A stretch of DNA of 56,132 nucleotides, taken from Candidatus Kryptoniota bacterium (GTDB lineage Bacteria; Bacteroidota; Ignavibacteria; Kryptoniales; JAKASW01). A program made the position numbers and the translations under genes. Below are positions 1 through 8,376 of this stretch, in pieces. The stretch spans positions 1 through 56,132 of the forward strand of contig JAHECO010000022.1 of assembly GCA_024641705.1 (NCBI GenBank). The letters are read 5' to 3'. Every line of letters begins with the position of its first letter. The first letter of the stretch is position 1. The notes below the pieces were generated by a model. It was given only the letters and a program-made list of their open reading frames with translations. It did not search any database and had not been told where the DNA came from.

Positions 1-711
1 GACGAGGAGTTGGAACCCGCCGACTCCTTTGAGCGCCACGATCTTCCCCGCGCGAACCGCTTCCGCCGCCTGCACCAGGGCCGCGCCGTCTTCTTCCGCG
101 ATATTTCCGGTCCAGTCCCACAACTCTAGATGGGGACCGCACTTCGGACACGCGTTCGGCTGGGCATGGAAGCGCCTGTCGGCCGGATCATTATACTCGG
201 CGGCGCACTCTTCACACATCTTGAACCCGGCCATCGTGGTGTTCGGCCTGTCGTACGGCAAAGCCCGTATGATGCTGAAGCGCGGACCGCAGTTTGTGCA
301 ATTCGTAAACGGGTATAGATACCTCCGGTTGGCAGTATCAAAGATATCACAGAGACAGTCCGGGCAGGTTGCGACGTCCGGCAGTACCAGCGCAGTTTTC
401 TCGCCGGCCCGGTCGCTTTCCCTTATCTTGAAGTCGTCAAACCCAACCGGGTCAAGGTAAGAGGTCTCCATCCCCTGGATGTACGCGCGCGGGGGGGTTT
501 CATTCTTGAGTCGAAATGCGAAAGCGTCAAGTGTCGGTCGTTCGCCCTCGACTTCAATGAATACTCCCTGAGATGAATTGACTACCCATCCCTTCAACCC
601 CATCTCGACAGCGAGCCTGTAGACGAACGGTCTGAACCCGACCCCCTGTACCGCGCCATGCAGGGAGACGTGCAGACGAAGAAACCTTGTTATCTCGGGC
701 TCCTTTGTCAA
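1..711 (-). CDS. hypF: Carbamoyltransferase HypF, N-terminal part (runs off left edge)
   Basis: HypF makes the carbamoyl-derived cyanide ligands of the [NiFe] centre, working with HypE. The 237 codons present begin with an acylphosphatase domain (motif VQGVGFRPFVYRLA near residue 25). Two HypF-type zinc fingers follow (CPDC..CTNCG and CEEC..CPKCG), then the start of the YrdC-like domain (GKIVALKGVGGFQLLV) at the window edge. The catalytic C-terminal part is outside the window. The likely start is TTG at 711, which overlaps the hypB stop as TTGA; no ATG lies between it and the conserved domain. This tight coupling puts it in the hyp operon, and hypD and hypE are probably further left (inference). 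Confidence 0.95.
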   Translation of the reverse strand, partial: MTKEPEITRFLRLHVSLHGAVQGVGFRPFVYRLAVEMGLKGWVVNSSQGVFIEVEGERPTLDAFAFRLKNETPPRAYIQGMETSYLDPVGFDDFKIRESDRAGEKTALVLPDVATCPDCLCDIFDTANRRYLYPFTNCTNCGPRFSIIRALPYDRPNTTMAGFKMCEECAAEYNDPADRRFHAQPNACPKCGPHLELWDWTGNIAEEDGAALVQAAEAVRAGKIVALKGVGGFQLLV

Positions 712-1361
712 GTTCTTTTCGTCTTGCCTCGGAGCCATTCCGACCATTCCGGTATTCCTGCACCTGTAGTGCACGAAGTCTCGAAGACCCTGAGGTTGGC
801 ATTTATCTGAAGGGCGTTCTTCTTCAACTCACCAAGGTTGCAATTGACGTAGGGAACCAGGTCTGTTTTGTTTATGATTAATACCGATGCGTTGCGGAAC
901 ATGGCCGGATACTTCAGAGGCTTGTCATCCCCCTCAGTAGTGCTCGCGATTACGACCTTCATTGACTCTCCAAGATCATACCCGGCCGGGCAGACCAGGT
1001 TACCGACGTTCTCGATGACCAACAGATCAACATTAGCCACATCGATATTCGACAGCGCATCCTGAACGAGCTTCGCCTCGAGATGGCAACCGCCGTTGGT
1101 AACGATCTGCACGACGGGCACCCCTAACTTTGCGACCCGCTGTGCATCGAGGTCGGTCTGCACATCACCCTCGACAACGGCAATCCTTACCTTGCCCTTC
1201 AAATGCTCCAACGTTCGTTCCAGCAGACTCGTCTTCCCCGAGCCGGGAGAGCTGACAAGATTGATGACGAAGATTCCATTCTTCTGAAACAACTCCCGGT
1301 TCTGCTGAGCGATTTCGTCGTTCTTCTGAAGCACCTTTCGTTCAATCGTTACGACAGCCAT
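708..1361 (-). CDS. hypB: Hydrogenase nickel incorporation GTPase HypB
   Basis: HypB is a SIMIBI-class GTPase that, with HypA, delivers nickel to the hydrogenase large subunit precursor. The 217-residue protein has a P-loop SSPGSGKTS (37-45), a switch region EGDVQTDLDAQR, the G-domain metal ligands C92/H93 and C124 (NVGNLVCPAG), and NKTD (164-167). It lacks both the N-terminal CxxCGC high-affinity nickel site and a His-rich stretch, so it is the short form. An in-frame extension reaches 1502, but ATG 1361 (MAVVTIERK) is where family similarity begins. It lies between hypA and hypF, 133 bases downstream of hypA, and that gap carries an inverted repeat. Confidence 0.95.
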   Translation of the reverse strand: MAVVTIERKVLQKNDEIAQQNRELFQKNGIFVINLVSSPGSGKTSLLERTLEHLKGKVRIAVVEGDVQTDLDAQRVAKLGVPVVQIVTNGGCHLEAKLVQDALSNIDVANVDLLVIENVGNLVCPAGYDLGESMKVVIASTTEGDDKPLKYPAMFRNASVLIINKTDLVPYVNCNLGELKKNALQINANLRVFETSCTTGAGIPEWSEWLRGKTKRT

Positions 1362-1414
1362 TTTTATCCTCTTATCGCCAATTGGCATAATGATTACAAA
1401 GAAGGGACGAAGGT

Positions 1415-1471
1415 GCAAAGGCACAAAGGCACAGGGGGATGGAAGTACAATCTGTAACGCCGTGCCTTTGC
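1415..1471. repeat. Inverted repeat in the hypA-hypB gap
   Basis: A perfect 10-base inverted repeat, GCAAAGGCAC (1415-1424) and GTGCCTTTGC (1462-1471), encloses a 37-base loop. The left arm sits in a stretch of repeated GGCACAAA units. It is the only sizeable gap within the hyp genes. A hairpin in the transcript could modulate hypB/hypF expression or stability, or this may just be another copy of a dispersed intergenic repeat. No T-run follows it, so it is not a typical terminator. Confidence 0.55.
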
Positions 1472-1494
1472 CATTTTGCCACTCAGCACCTGCA

Positions 1495-1839
1495 TCATTC
1501 ATCCAATTCTATCTCAACGACCTGCAATTCATTCCCGGAAATTACCTTTATGTTAGCACCTCCGCATTTCGGGCATCTGAAAACAAGACCTTCGACGCTC
1601 GATTCCTTCCCACAATCGTCACACAGTGCGACGATGTGCGTCTTTTCAATCTCAAGTGTGGATCCATCGAGAGAAGTGCCGGCGGTGATTGCCTTGAAAC
1701 AGAAATCGACGGATTCGGGGACAACGCCTGAAAGCTCACCTATCCTCACCTTCACGCTCCTGACCCGTCCGCCTCCGTTTCGGGCAAGGCTATCGCCGAT
1801 TATATCTACGATGCTTTCCGCTATAGAGAGTTCGTGCAT
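1495..1839 (-). CDS. hypA: Hydrogenase nickel chaperone HypA
   Basis: HypA is the zinc-containing metallochaperone that hands Ni2+ to the hydrogenase precursor together with HypB. The 114-residue protein starts MHELS, placing His2 as the nickel ligand, and has the structural zinc site C73-x2-C76...C89-x2-C92 (CDDC..CPKCGG). Length and layout match the family. It lies 58 bases downstream of hypC in the same direction. Confidence 0.96.
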   Translation of the reverse strand: MHELSIAESIVDIIGDSLARNGGGRVRSVKVRIGELSGVVPESVDFCFKAITAGTSLDGSTLEIEKTHIVALCDDCGKESSVEGLVFRCPKCGGANIKVISGNELQVVEIELDE

Positions 1840-1897
1840 GTTCGTCTATTTCAAAAAGGTCGGCAGCTCCGATCGTCGTGAGGGAGAGGATTGGACG

Positions 1898-2155
1898 TCA
1901 GGAAGGCTGCAGCTTGTCGAGGTCTCCGAGATCGCCGATCTGTTTCAGATATTCAAAAACAGATTTTGCCTCCTCTTCATCCACTATGCTGATGGCAAAG
2001 CCGACATGCACGATAACGTAGTCCCCCACTTTCACTGCGGGCACGTAGGCGAGACAGACATCTTTGGATATCCCTCCGAAGCTGACCTTACCCATCGTCA
2101 TTCCGAGGGGGTTCTCGTCAATTCGGACTACTTTTCCCGGAACACCTAAGCACAT
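1898..2155 (-). CDS. hypC: Hydrogenase assembly chaperone HypC/HupF family
   Basis: HypC shuttles the Fe(CN)2CO unit with HypD and keeps the large subunit open until nickel is inserted. The 85-residue protein begins MCLGVPGKV with the essential Cys2, followed by the family signature FGGISKDVCLAYVPAVKVGDYVIVHVGFA in overlapping form and an acidic C-terminal helix. It sits between the maturation protease and hypA; 118 bases of spacer precede it, so a separate promoter is possible. Confidence 0.95.
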   Translation of the reverse strand: MCLGVPGKVVRIDENPLGMTMGKVSFGGISKDVCLAYVPAVKVGDYVIVHVGFAISIVDEEEAKSVFEYLKQIGDLGDLDKLQPS

Positions 2156-2273
2156 ATCATCTCCAAAAATATTGCATCCATCACTTCCACCGGGGCTCGT
2201 CGCATGACCGGATCCCGAAAGCAGAATTTAAACAGAATGGCACTGGATTCAAAACAAGGCGACCGGCCCTGTC

Positions 2274-2834
2274 TCAGCGGTGACTCCCGGACTCCGTTAA
2301 CCGGGATTCGCGCGAGGAAATCTTTTCGAGGATGGCGCGCACCAGTCGAGGAAGATTCTCGACCGCCCGCTCCACTTCAGGGGAAAGCTCCAATTCCATG
2401 CTCTTCACCGAATTTATCGAAACGGTGACGAGGGTAATATCGGTCAGACCGCCGAGGAGCGCCGCCGACTCGACCAGATCTCTCAATCCAATGTCGTGAG
2501 CGGCAAGCGTTTTCGGAAAGTCGGAGGAAAAGCGCGGCCGCAATACGCAGATCGTTCCGGCCGGGCTCCCGTCCATCGTCGCATCGATTAGTATGATATT
2601 GGAATATTCCTGCAGATAGGAAAGGAGGTGAAAACCTCCCGTACCGCCGTCAAGCAAGTCGACGTGGTCCGGCAGGTTCTCCTTCTCCAATCTTCTGATC
2701 GCGTGAACGCCCATGCCTTCATCGCCCATCAGAAGATTGCCGACCCCCATTACCAAACATCTTGGGATCGCTCCGGGTTTCACTAGTTTGTCCGTTTCCG
2801 ACCCCGTCACGGGATAAGGATCGGCTGAATTCAT
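2274..2834 (-). CDS. hyaD: [NiFe] hydrogenase maturation endopeptidase (HyaD/HybD family)
   Basis: This protease removes the C-terminal tail of the hydrogenase large subunit after nickel insertion. The 186-residue product has the fold-defining motif VMGVGNLLMGDEGMGVH (metal ligand Glu in GDEG), the second ligand Asp in LLDGGTGG, and a third His in AAHDIGL. Start ATG 2834 lies 4 bases past the cytochrome b stop. The frame is open further upstream, inside the cytochrome gene, but that part does not resemble the family. Its substrate is almost certainly the HyaB-like protein of the same operon, which still has a cleavable 19-residue tail. Confidence 0.93.
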   Translation of the reverse strand: MNSADPYPVTGSETDKLVKPGAIPRCLVMGVGNLLMGDEGMGVHAIRRLEKENLPDHVDLLDGGTGGFHLLSYLQEYSNIILIDATMDGSPAGTICVLRPRFSSDFPKTLAAHDIGLRDLVESAALLGGLTDITLVTVSINSVKSMELELSPEVERAVENLPRLVRAILEKISSRESRLTESGSHR

Positions 2835-2838
2835 CTTG

Positions 2839-3516
2839 TCAGCCGCGGTCGTCCTCCTCGATGAATTTCCATCCTCCAGCCATGGATGAAATAATCCCCC
2901 TTCCCTCGACGTAGTCGTGGTAGAACACGAGGTAGACGTGTACCATTGCAAATATCACGAAGAACCAGAGCATGATGTGATGCCACTGCCTCACCGACTC
3001 GTCTCCGCCCATGAACGGGACAACCCATGCGAACCATTTTGTGAAAAACCATCCGCTCATCTTTGAATACATAGCCAGCCCGGTAAGAGCCTGGAAGACG
3101 AATATCAGGAAACAGATGAAGTAGCTCAACCCTGCCAGCGCGTTGTGGCCGATCGACTTCAGCGGTTTACCCTTTCTCTGGAGGACATCGATTTTTATAA
3201 CGTCCGCCATTTCTTTCAGCTGCTCTCTGGTGTGCGGTATGAAATTGCGCCAGTTGGCGTATTTGCTCCCTGCGAATCCCCAGTATATCCTGAAGATGAA
3301 ATTGAAGATGAAGATGAACGCGGCCGCAAAGTGAACGAACCGGACGGTGCCAAACCAGTAGTTAGCATAAGCCTCGCTGCTGCTCTGGATTGCGAGCGGA
3401 TTACCGATCAAATAACCGGTCACCGCAAGAACCCCGAGCGCCACGAAGTTTACCCAGTGGTAGATCCTGACGGGGATATCCCACACGTATATCCTTCGGA
3501 TAGTCACAGTGCTCAT
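2839..3516 (-). CDS. hyaC: Ni/Fe-hydrogenase b-type cytochrome subunit
   Basis: This integral membrane dihaem cytochrome b anchors the hydrogenase and passes electrons from the small subunit to the quinone pool. The 225-residue protein shows about four hydrophobic helices with candidate haem-ligand histidines in RIYHWVNF, VRFVHFAAAF, QWHHIMLW and MVHVYLVFYHD, matching the HyaC/HupC pattern. Its ATG overlaps the large-subunit stop (ATGA), implying translational coupling. Menaquinone is the likely acceptor, since mqnC is present in this window (inference). Confidence 0.95.
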   Translation of the reverse strand: MSTVTIRRIYVWDIPVRIYHWVNFVALGVLAVTGYLIGNPLAIQSSSEAYANYWFGTVRFVHFAAAFIFIFNFIFRIYWGFAGSKYANWRNFIPHTREQLKEMADVIKIDVLQRKGKPLKSIGHNALAGLSYFICFLIFVFQALTGLAMYSKMSGWFFTKWFAWVVPFMGGDESVRQWHHIMLWFFVIFAMVHVYLVFYHDYVEGRGIISSMAGGWKFIEEDDRG

Positions 3517-5243
3517 AATATGCTCCCGAAAGTACTTACCTGATGGACGTACGATCCCTTTTCGTCATAAAGATGAACCGCGCAGGCAATGCACGGGTCG
3601 AAGGAATGGACGGTTCTGAGTATCTCGAGAGGCTTCTCAGGATCCTTCAGCGGCGTGCCGATGAGGGCAGATTCATACGAAGACATCTTCCCTTCCGCAT
3701 CGCGCGGTGACGCATTCCATGTCGACGGGACCACAAGCTGGTAATTGTCGATCTTCCGGTCCTTGATGACGATCCAGTGAGCAAGTGCCCCGCGCGGAGC
3801 TTCGGTCATGCCGACCCCTTTGGCTTCCGCGGGCCACGTCGAAGGATCCCACTTCTCATTGTTGAATGTCCGCGAGTCTCCGTTCTTCAGGTTCGTGAGG
3901 AGCTGCTGGTAGAACTCTTTGGCCCAGCCGGCGACGAGTTTGGTTTCAAGTCCTCTGGCTGCCGTTCTGCCGAGAGTCGAGAATAGTGCGGCGACAGGAG
4001 CCTTAAGTCTCTTGAGGGTGTCGTTCACGAGCTCCTGAACCTCCTTACTCCCCGAAGCGTACGCGACGATCATGCGGGCGAGAGGACCTACCTCCATCGG
4101 CTGTCCTCTCCAGCGAGGAGTCTTCAGCCAGCTATACTTGCTCTCCACGTTGAGCTGATCGTATGGCGGGTTTGGACCTGTGTAGTTAAGCTTGGTTTCC
4201 CCGACCCATGGATGCTTTCCTGCTCCGTCTCCGTCGGAGTAGTCGTACCATGAGTGAGACACGAACTCCTTGATCTGGTCGACGTCCTTGCCGCTTACTT
4301 CGTGGACTTCGTTCAGGTTCCTGTTCAGTACGACCCCCCGCGGGAACTTGAAGCTCGAAACGTCGCTGTAGCCGTTCGTGGGAAGGTCGCCATATGCCAT
4401 GTAGTTCGTCAGTCCGCCGCCTATGCCGGCCCAGTCGAGGTAGTAGGGAGCCACGGCGAGGAGGTCGGGAATGTAGACCTGATCGATGAAAGTCTGCGCC
4501 TGATCGAGAAGGGTTCCGACGTAGGCGAGTCTTTCAGGATTGATCGAGTTCTCTTCGTTAATGTTTATCGAAGTCGGTGCACCCCCGACGGCATAATTCG
4601 GATGCGGATTCTTCCCGCCGAATATCGTATGGACCTTCACGATCTCTTTCTGCCACTCCAGGGCCTCGAGATAATGGGCTACGCCGATCAGGTTGACTTC
4701 CGGCGGGAGCTTGTACGCCGGGTGTCCCCAGTAGCCGTTGGCAAATATCCCCAGCTGTCCACTGTTTACGAAGGCGACGAGCCTCTTCTGGAGATCCGAA
4801 AAATATCCGGGCGAACTCTTCGGATAGTCAGATATGCTTTGAGCTATCTGCGATGTCCGCTTCGGGTCGGCTTTCAATGCACTCACAACGTCCACCCAGT
4901 CGAGGGCGTGGAGATGATAGAAGTGAACGACATGGTCCTGCATGTATTGTGCACAGAACATGAGATTGCGGATCAGGTCGGCATCGGGAGGCACCTGGAT
5001 TCCCAGCGCATCCTCGACGGTCCTGACCGAGGCGAGTGCGTGGACGGTAGTACAAACGCCGCATGCCCTTTCTGTGAACGCCCACGCGTCCCTCGGGTCT
5101 CTTCCTTTGAGAATTATCTCAAATCCCCTGACCATAGTCCCGGAGCTGTAAGCATCGGTGACCTTCCCGTTCTTCACCTCGACCTCGATGCGCAAATGCC
5201 CTTCGATTCTGGTTATCGGATCGACAACGATTCTCTTGGTCAT
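3513..5243 (-). CDS. hyaB: [NiFe] hydrogenase large (catalytic) subunit, group 1
   Basis: This subunit holds the NiFe(CN)2CO site that oxidises H2. The 576-residue protein has the L1 motif RACGVC (C61, C64) and the L2 motif DPCIACAVH (C551, C554, H557). The 19 residues after His557 are the tail expected to be cut by the adjacent protease. ATG 5243 was chosen because a GGAGGGAG ribosome-binding site sits at suitable spacing. A TTG nine bases upstream would add three residues but is too close to that site. It is one base downstream of the small-subunit stop. Confidence 0.97.
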   Translation of the reverse strand: MTKRIVVDPITRIEGHLRIEVEVKNGKVTDAYSSGTMVRGFEIILKGRDPRDAWAFTERACGVCTTVHALASVRTVEDALGIQVPPDADLIRNLMFCAQYMQDHVVHFYHLHALDWVDVVSALKADPKRTSQIAQSISDYPKSSPGYFSDLQKRLVAFVNSGQLGIFANGYWGHPAYKLPPEVNLIGVAHYLEALEWQKEIVKVHTIFGGKNPHPNYAVGGAPTSININEENSINPERLAYVGTLLDQAQTFIDQVYIPDLLAVAPYYLDWAGIGGGLTNYMAYGDLPTNGYSDVSSFKFPRGVVLNRNLNEVHEVSGKDVDQIKEFVSHSWYDYSDGDGAGKHPWVGETKLNYTGPNPPYDQLNVESKYSWLKTPRWRGQPMEVGPLARMIVAYASGSKEVQELVNDTLKRLKAPVAALFSTLGRTAARGLETKLVAGWAKEFYQQLLTNLKNGDSRTFNNEKWDPSTWPAEAKGVGMTEAPRGALAHWIVIKDRKIDNYQLVVPSTWNASPRDAEGKMSSYESALIGTPLKDPEKPLEILRTVHSFDPCIACAVHLYDEKGSYVHQVSTFGSIL

Positions 5244-5244
5244 T

Positions 5245-6363
5245 TTACTCAACTCCCTCCTGCTTGTTGGGCATTTCGGTTAGGGGCTTCGAATTCGGAT
5301 GAAGCTTGTTCTTTCTTATGTTCGTCACCACGGAGTGGGCTACAATGCCCGCCGCCGTGACGCCGGCAGCTATCTTCCCGACCGTGTCGGCAGTGTCTTC
5401 AATTCCGAAACCGGGGAACGAGGCGAGATGCTGGTAGAAAGGACCGTTGTCCCAGAAACCCTCCCCGCTGCATCCTATGCACGGATGGCCGGATTGAATC
5501 GGGTAGCTTACACCGTCGTTCCACTTCGTGACGGCGCATGCATTGTACGTCACTGGTCCCCTGCATCCCATCTTGTAGAGGCAGTAACCCTTTCTCGCAT
5601 TCTCATCGTCGAATGCTTCCACAAATAGCCCCGCGTCGTAGTTCGGTCTGCGGTAGCAGGTATCGTGCACCCTTCTCGAATAGAAGGCCTTCGGACGGCC
5701 GGTCGAATCGAGCTCCGGCAGCCTGTCGAACGTCAGGAGATAAACTATCGTACCGGCCATTACTTCCCCGATAGGAGGACATCCGGGCACCTTAATGATC
5801 GGCTTGTCTTTGATAATCTTGTGTATCGGCGTGGCACTTGTCGGGTTCGGCTTTGAGGACTGGATGCAGCCGTTGGAGGCGCAACTCCCCCACGCGATGA
5901 TCGCCTTCGCGCCGCTTGCGGCTTCTTTCACGATATCGAGCGCCGTGCGGCCCGCTATGCAGCAATACACGCCGTTGTCAGCGGTCGGCACAGACCCTTC
6001 CACTAGCATCAGGTACTCGCCTTTATAATTCTGCATCGTCTGATGAAGTGCTTCTTCTGCCTGGTATCCTGCCGCGGCCTGCAGAGTCTCGGTGTAATCC
6101 AGTGATATCTTGTCGAGCAGAATGTCGGCAACGATCGGATGCGACGAGCGGATGAACGACTCGCTGCAGCAAGTGCACTCCTGGAAATGGAACCACACCA
6201 CAGGAATCCGGCGCTTCACCTCCATCGCTTTCACTATCCTGCCGACACCGCTCGCTTCGATCCCCATAAGGGCGCCGAGCCAGGTGCACATCTTGATGAA
6301 ATCTCTTCTCGAGTATCCCTTCATCATTGCATGTTCATAAACGGTAATCGGGTCGCTTCCCAT
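5245..6363 (-). CDS. hyaA: [NiFe] hydrogenase small subunit, oxygen-tolerant type, Tat-exported
   Basis: This Fe-S subunit carries electrons from the NiFe site to cytochrome b. Residues 1-46 form a twin-arginine signal (YSRRDFIKMC), so the HyaAB dimer is moved across the membrane. The proximal-cluster region has six cysteines: C63, C65 and C66 (QECTCCSES), C161 and C166 (GSCASNGC) and C195 (PGCPP). After subtracting 46 these equal positions 17, 19, 20, 115, 120 and 149 of E. coli HyaA. The extra pair 19/120 defines the [4Fe-3S] cluster of O2-tolerant enzymes. The distal and medial clusters use H-D-T-C, CLYKMGC and HPCIGC motifs. A hydrophobic C-terminal helix is the membrane anchor. Confidence 0.97.
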   Translation of the reverse strand: MGSDPITVYEHAMMKGYSRRDFIKMCTWLGALMGIEASGVGRIVKAMEVKRRIPVVWFHFQECTCCSESFIRSSHPIVADILLDKISLDYTETLQAAAGYQAEEALHQTMQNYKGEYLMLVEGSVPTADNGVYCCIAGRTALDIVKEAASGAKAIIAWGSCASNGCIQSSKPNPTSATPIHKIIKDKPIIKVPGCPPIGEVMAGTIVYLLTFDRLPELDSTGRPKAFYSRRVHDTCYRRPNYDAGLFVEAFDDENARKGYCLYKMGCRGPVTYNACAVTKWNDGVSYPIQSGHPCIGCSGEGFWDNGPFYQHLASFPGFGIEDTADTVGKIAAGVTAAGIVAHSVVTNIRKNKLHPNSKPLTEMPNKQEGVE

Positions 6364-6365
6364 TC

Positions 6366-6617
6366 TTACCTCCTGTAGTTATTCTCGTTGTCGTTAGGAA
6401 AATCCGCAAACTGTATCTCCACGCCGCTGAATGACGCCTTCGAGGCGACCTGAACCCTGTCGCCCAGGTGTACCTCGCGTTCTTCGGAGATCGGAATCTT
6501 CAGTTGACCTGATTTGATGTAAATCTTTACCACGCTCAGATCACCTGTTTCGTACGTCTCGGCGACTTCACCCTCAATGAGGAGTTCTCCGTCCACGGGT
6601 AATAGAATATCCGTCAT
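6366..6617 (-). CDS. Small protein of unknown function heading the hydrogenase operon
   Basis: This 83-residue protein (MTDILLPVDGELLIEGEV at the start) is not one I recognise. It appears beta-strand rich with alternating hydrophobic residues and contains VHLGDRVQVASK, which loosely recalls the small beta-barrel fold of HypC, but it has no N-terminal Cys, no metal motif, no signal peptide and no membrane helix. It ends 2 bases before the hyaA start, so it is almost certainly co-translated with the hydrogenase. The frame is open up to 6698, but no better start is visible. An assembly or protective role is inferred only from position. Confidence 0.7.
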   Translation of the reverse strand: MTDILLPVDGELLIEGEVAETYETGDLSVVKIYIKSGQLKIPISEEREVHLGDRVQVASKASFSGVEIQFADFPNDNENNYRR

Positions 6618-6740
6618 CGAAGACGTTAAAGGACAACTCCTATGCCGGCGAAAAGGGTTGAGATTGAGGCGGGAAGCAGCGACTACACGGATGGACACAC
6701 GGTAATCCGCAAACAGGTTACGGGAATCCGTGAACTCAGA

Positions 6741-7721
6741 CTACTGGATGAAGGAATACTTCTTTAGTTTGTCGCGAAAAGTGGATAGACTGAGACGCAG
6801 GCTTTTTGCCGCCTTGCTCTGATTACCCCCCGACTTCTCCAGTGCTGTCGTTATCAGATTGTGCTCCAGACACGAGAGCACCTGTTCGAAATTCATCGAC
6901 TCGTCCACGAAGCATTTGTAACATGCTTTCACCAGCATCTGGACCGAGCCGTCGGTGCTGATCTTCACCTCGAGCGGGAGGTCGTCCGGCATGACCTCAT
7001 GACCCGCAAAGAGAACGACTCGCTGGATCACATTCCTCAGCTCTCTAACGTTCCCCGGCCATGAGTAGTCGAACAATGCCTTCATCGCTTCGGGGGAGAA
7101 TGTCACCTCCCTATCCGGCTGGAAAGTGCGCGCGAAGTGATGGACGAGAAATGGTACGTCGTCTTTCCTCTCACGAAGGGGCGGGATCGAAAATGGCACG
7201 ACGTTCAGACGATAAAACAGGTCCGCACGGAAGATATTGCGATTGACCAATTCCTTCAGATCGATCTTCGACGCCGTAATGAACCGTACGTCGATCGGCT
7301 TCGAGGTGGTTCCTCCTACATGCATTAATTCACGCGACTCGATAAACCTGAGGAGCTTGCTCTGAACCTGGATCGGCACGTCGTCGATGTCGTCGAGAAA
7401 TATCGTTCCGCCATCTGCCATTTCAAACAGTCCCTTCTTCTCCTCCGTCGCGTTCGTGTATGCGCCGCGATCGTGACCGAAGAGTTCGCTCTCCAGCAGC
7501 TCGGCAGGGATCGAGGAAAGGCTCACTTTCACGAGCGGCTCCATAGCTCTCCGACTGACGCGATGGATGTACTTCGCGAGCAATTCCTTGCCGACCCCAG
7601 TCTCGCCAATCAGCAGAACCGAAGCCTCCGATTCGGCGACGCGATCGATGTTCCTCAGAATCGATCTCATCGACTGGTTCTGAGTGATGAGAGATAAGGA
7701 TTGTATCTCTGTCGTGTCCAT
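6741..7721 (-). CDS. Sigma-54-type AAA+ transcriptional activator
   Basis: This 326-residue enhancer-binding protein lies directly upstream of, and in the same direction as, the hydrogenase operon, which it probably controls. It has Walker A GETGVGKE (39-46), a sigma-54 contact loop reading GAYTNA (86-91) where GAFTGA is usual, Walker B GGTIFLDD (104-111), the R-finger region RADLFYRLN and a C-terminal Fis-type helix-turn-helix (NQSKAAKSLRLSLSTFRDKL). There is no N-terminal receiver, GAF or PAS domain, so signal input must come through expression or a partner. The start ATG 7721 has a clear GGAGG seven bases upstream. I found no convincing -24/-12 promoter before 6617. Confidence 0.9.
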   Translation of the reverse strand: MDTTEIQSLSLITQNQSMRSILRNIDRVAESEASVLLIGETGVGKELLAKYIHRVSRRAMEPLVKVSLSSIPAELLESELFGHDRGAYTNATEEKKGLFEMADGGTIFLDDIDDVPIQVQSKLLRFIESRELMHVGGTTSKPIDVRFITASKIDLKELVNRNIFRADLFYRLNVVPFSIPPLRERKDDVPFLVHHFARTFQPDREVTFSPEAMKALFDYSWPGNVRELRNVIQRVVLFAGHEVMPDDLPLEVKISTDGSVQMLVKACYKCFVDESMNFEQVLSCLEHNLITTALEKSGGNQSKAAKSLRLSLSTFRDKLKKYSFIQ

Positions 7722-8199
7722 CGTCTACCTCCAGATTCTCAATCGCCCGCCGATGCGGGCAGTCCGATCCAACGATCCACACAGTCGTACGGTTCCTTTG
7801 ACTTCTCCGGTCTCCAAGAAAACGGTTCGGATCTCGGGAGTCAGCGCAGCCGCGTGACAGTCTTCTAACTTCGGAAGCCGTTCAGACTTCCGCGGCCATG
7901 AGAGGCATCAGAACAAGGGTAGCTGAATCCGCTTCAAGGCCATCCGACACCGTGAACAAACTTGCTCTCTCGGGTGTTGCACACTAGTTTCACTTGAGAA
8001 AACTTGACTCTTGATAGACAGAATTTGCATCGTCGAAGTGAGGATTGGACCGAATGACCCCTTCGTGATGGCGGGTGTTGGAGACAGATCGTCGTTGAGT
8101 TCTTCGTCAATCACAAGCACCACTCGTTATTGGACTAAAGGTTTCCAGGCAAAAAAAGTTCAGTCTGGGCAAATAACCTGTAAATCGTAATGATAGACG
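7722..8199 (-). other. Long untranslated leader of the activator gene
   Basis: About 480 bases separate a strong sigma-70-like promoter from the activator start. The stretch holds small hairpins (for example GCCCGC with GCGGGC near 7747-7760) but no convincing gene. A 71-codon frame from a GTG at 8123 to 7908 has no clear ribosome-binding site and no recognisable features. A structured leader acting on the regulator is possible; no known riboswitch class was recognised. Confidence 0.4.
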
Positions 8200-8228
8200 A
8201 ATATATCAACATAGCTTTAGCTTGTCAA
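8200..8228 (-). promoter_or_regulatory. Sigma-70-like promoter upstream of the hydrogenase regulator
   Basis: On the minus strand, TTGACA (8223-8228), a 17-base spacer and TATATT (8200-8205) form a near-consensus promoter in a locally AT-rich stretch, reading towards the sigma-54 activator. Confidence 0.6.
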
Positions 8229-8376
8229 GGATACACCCGCGACGCCACATTTTCAGAAAAAGCCCCTGACAAAGGGTAATTTCGCCACGCTGGCCCCTTC
8301 TGGATTCAGAAGTCGGCTGCCCCGCCTTCCGCAACCAAATCATCGTGAAGAAACTGCCCGGCGGAGGTAGGCTCAG

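Noticed and set aside
4254-5360. Long plus-strand open frame (368 codons) opposite hyaB/hyaA
   Set aside because: It is antisense to clearly real hydrogenase subunits and arises from their codon bias; no motifs or ribosome-binding site.
6618-6740. Sigma-54 (-24/-12) promoter for the hydrogenase operon
   Set aside because: No GG-N10-GC arrangement close to consensus could be found on the minus strand by eye.
7908-8123. 71-codon minus-strand frame in the activator leader
   Set aside because: GTG start without ribosome-binding site and no protein-like pattern; kept only as leader sequence.
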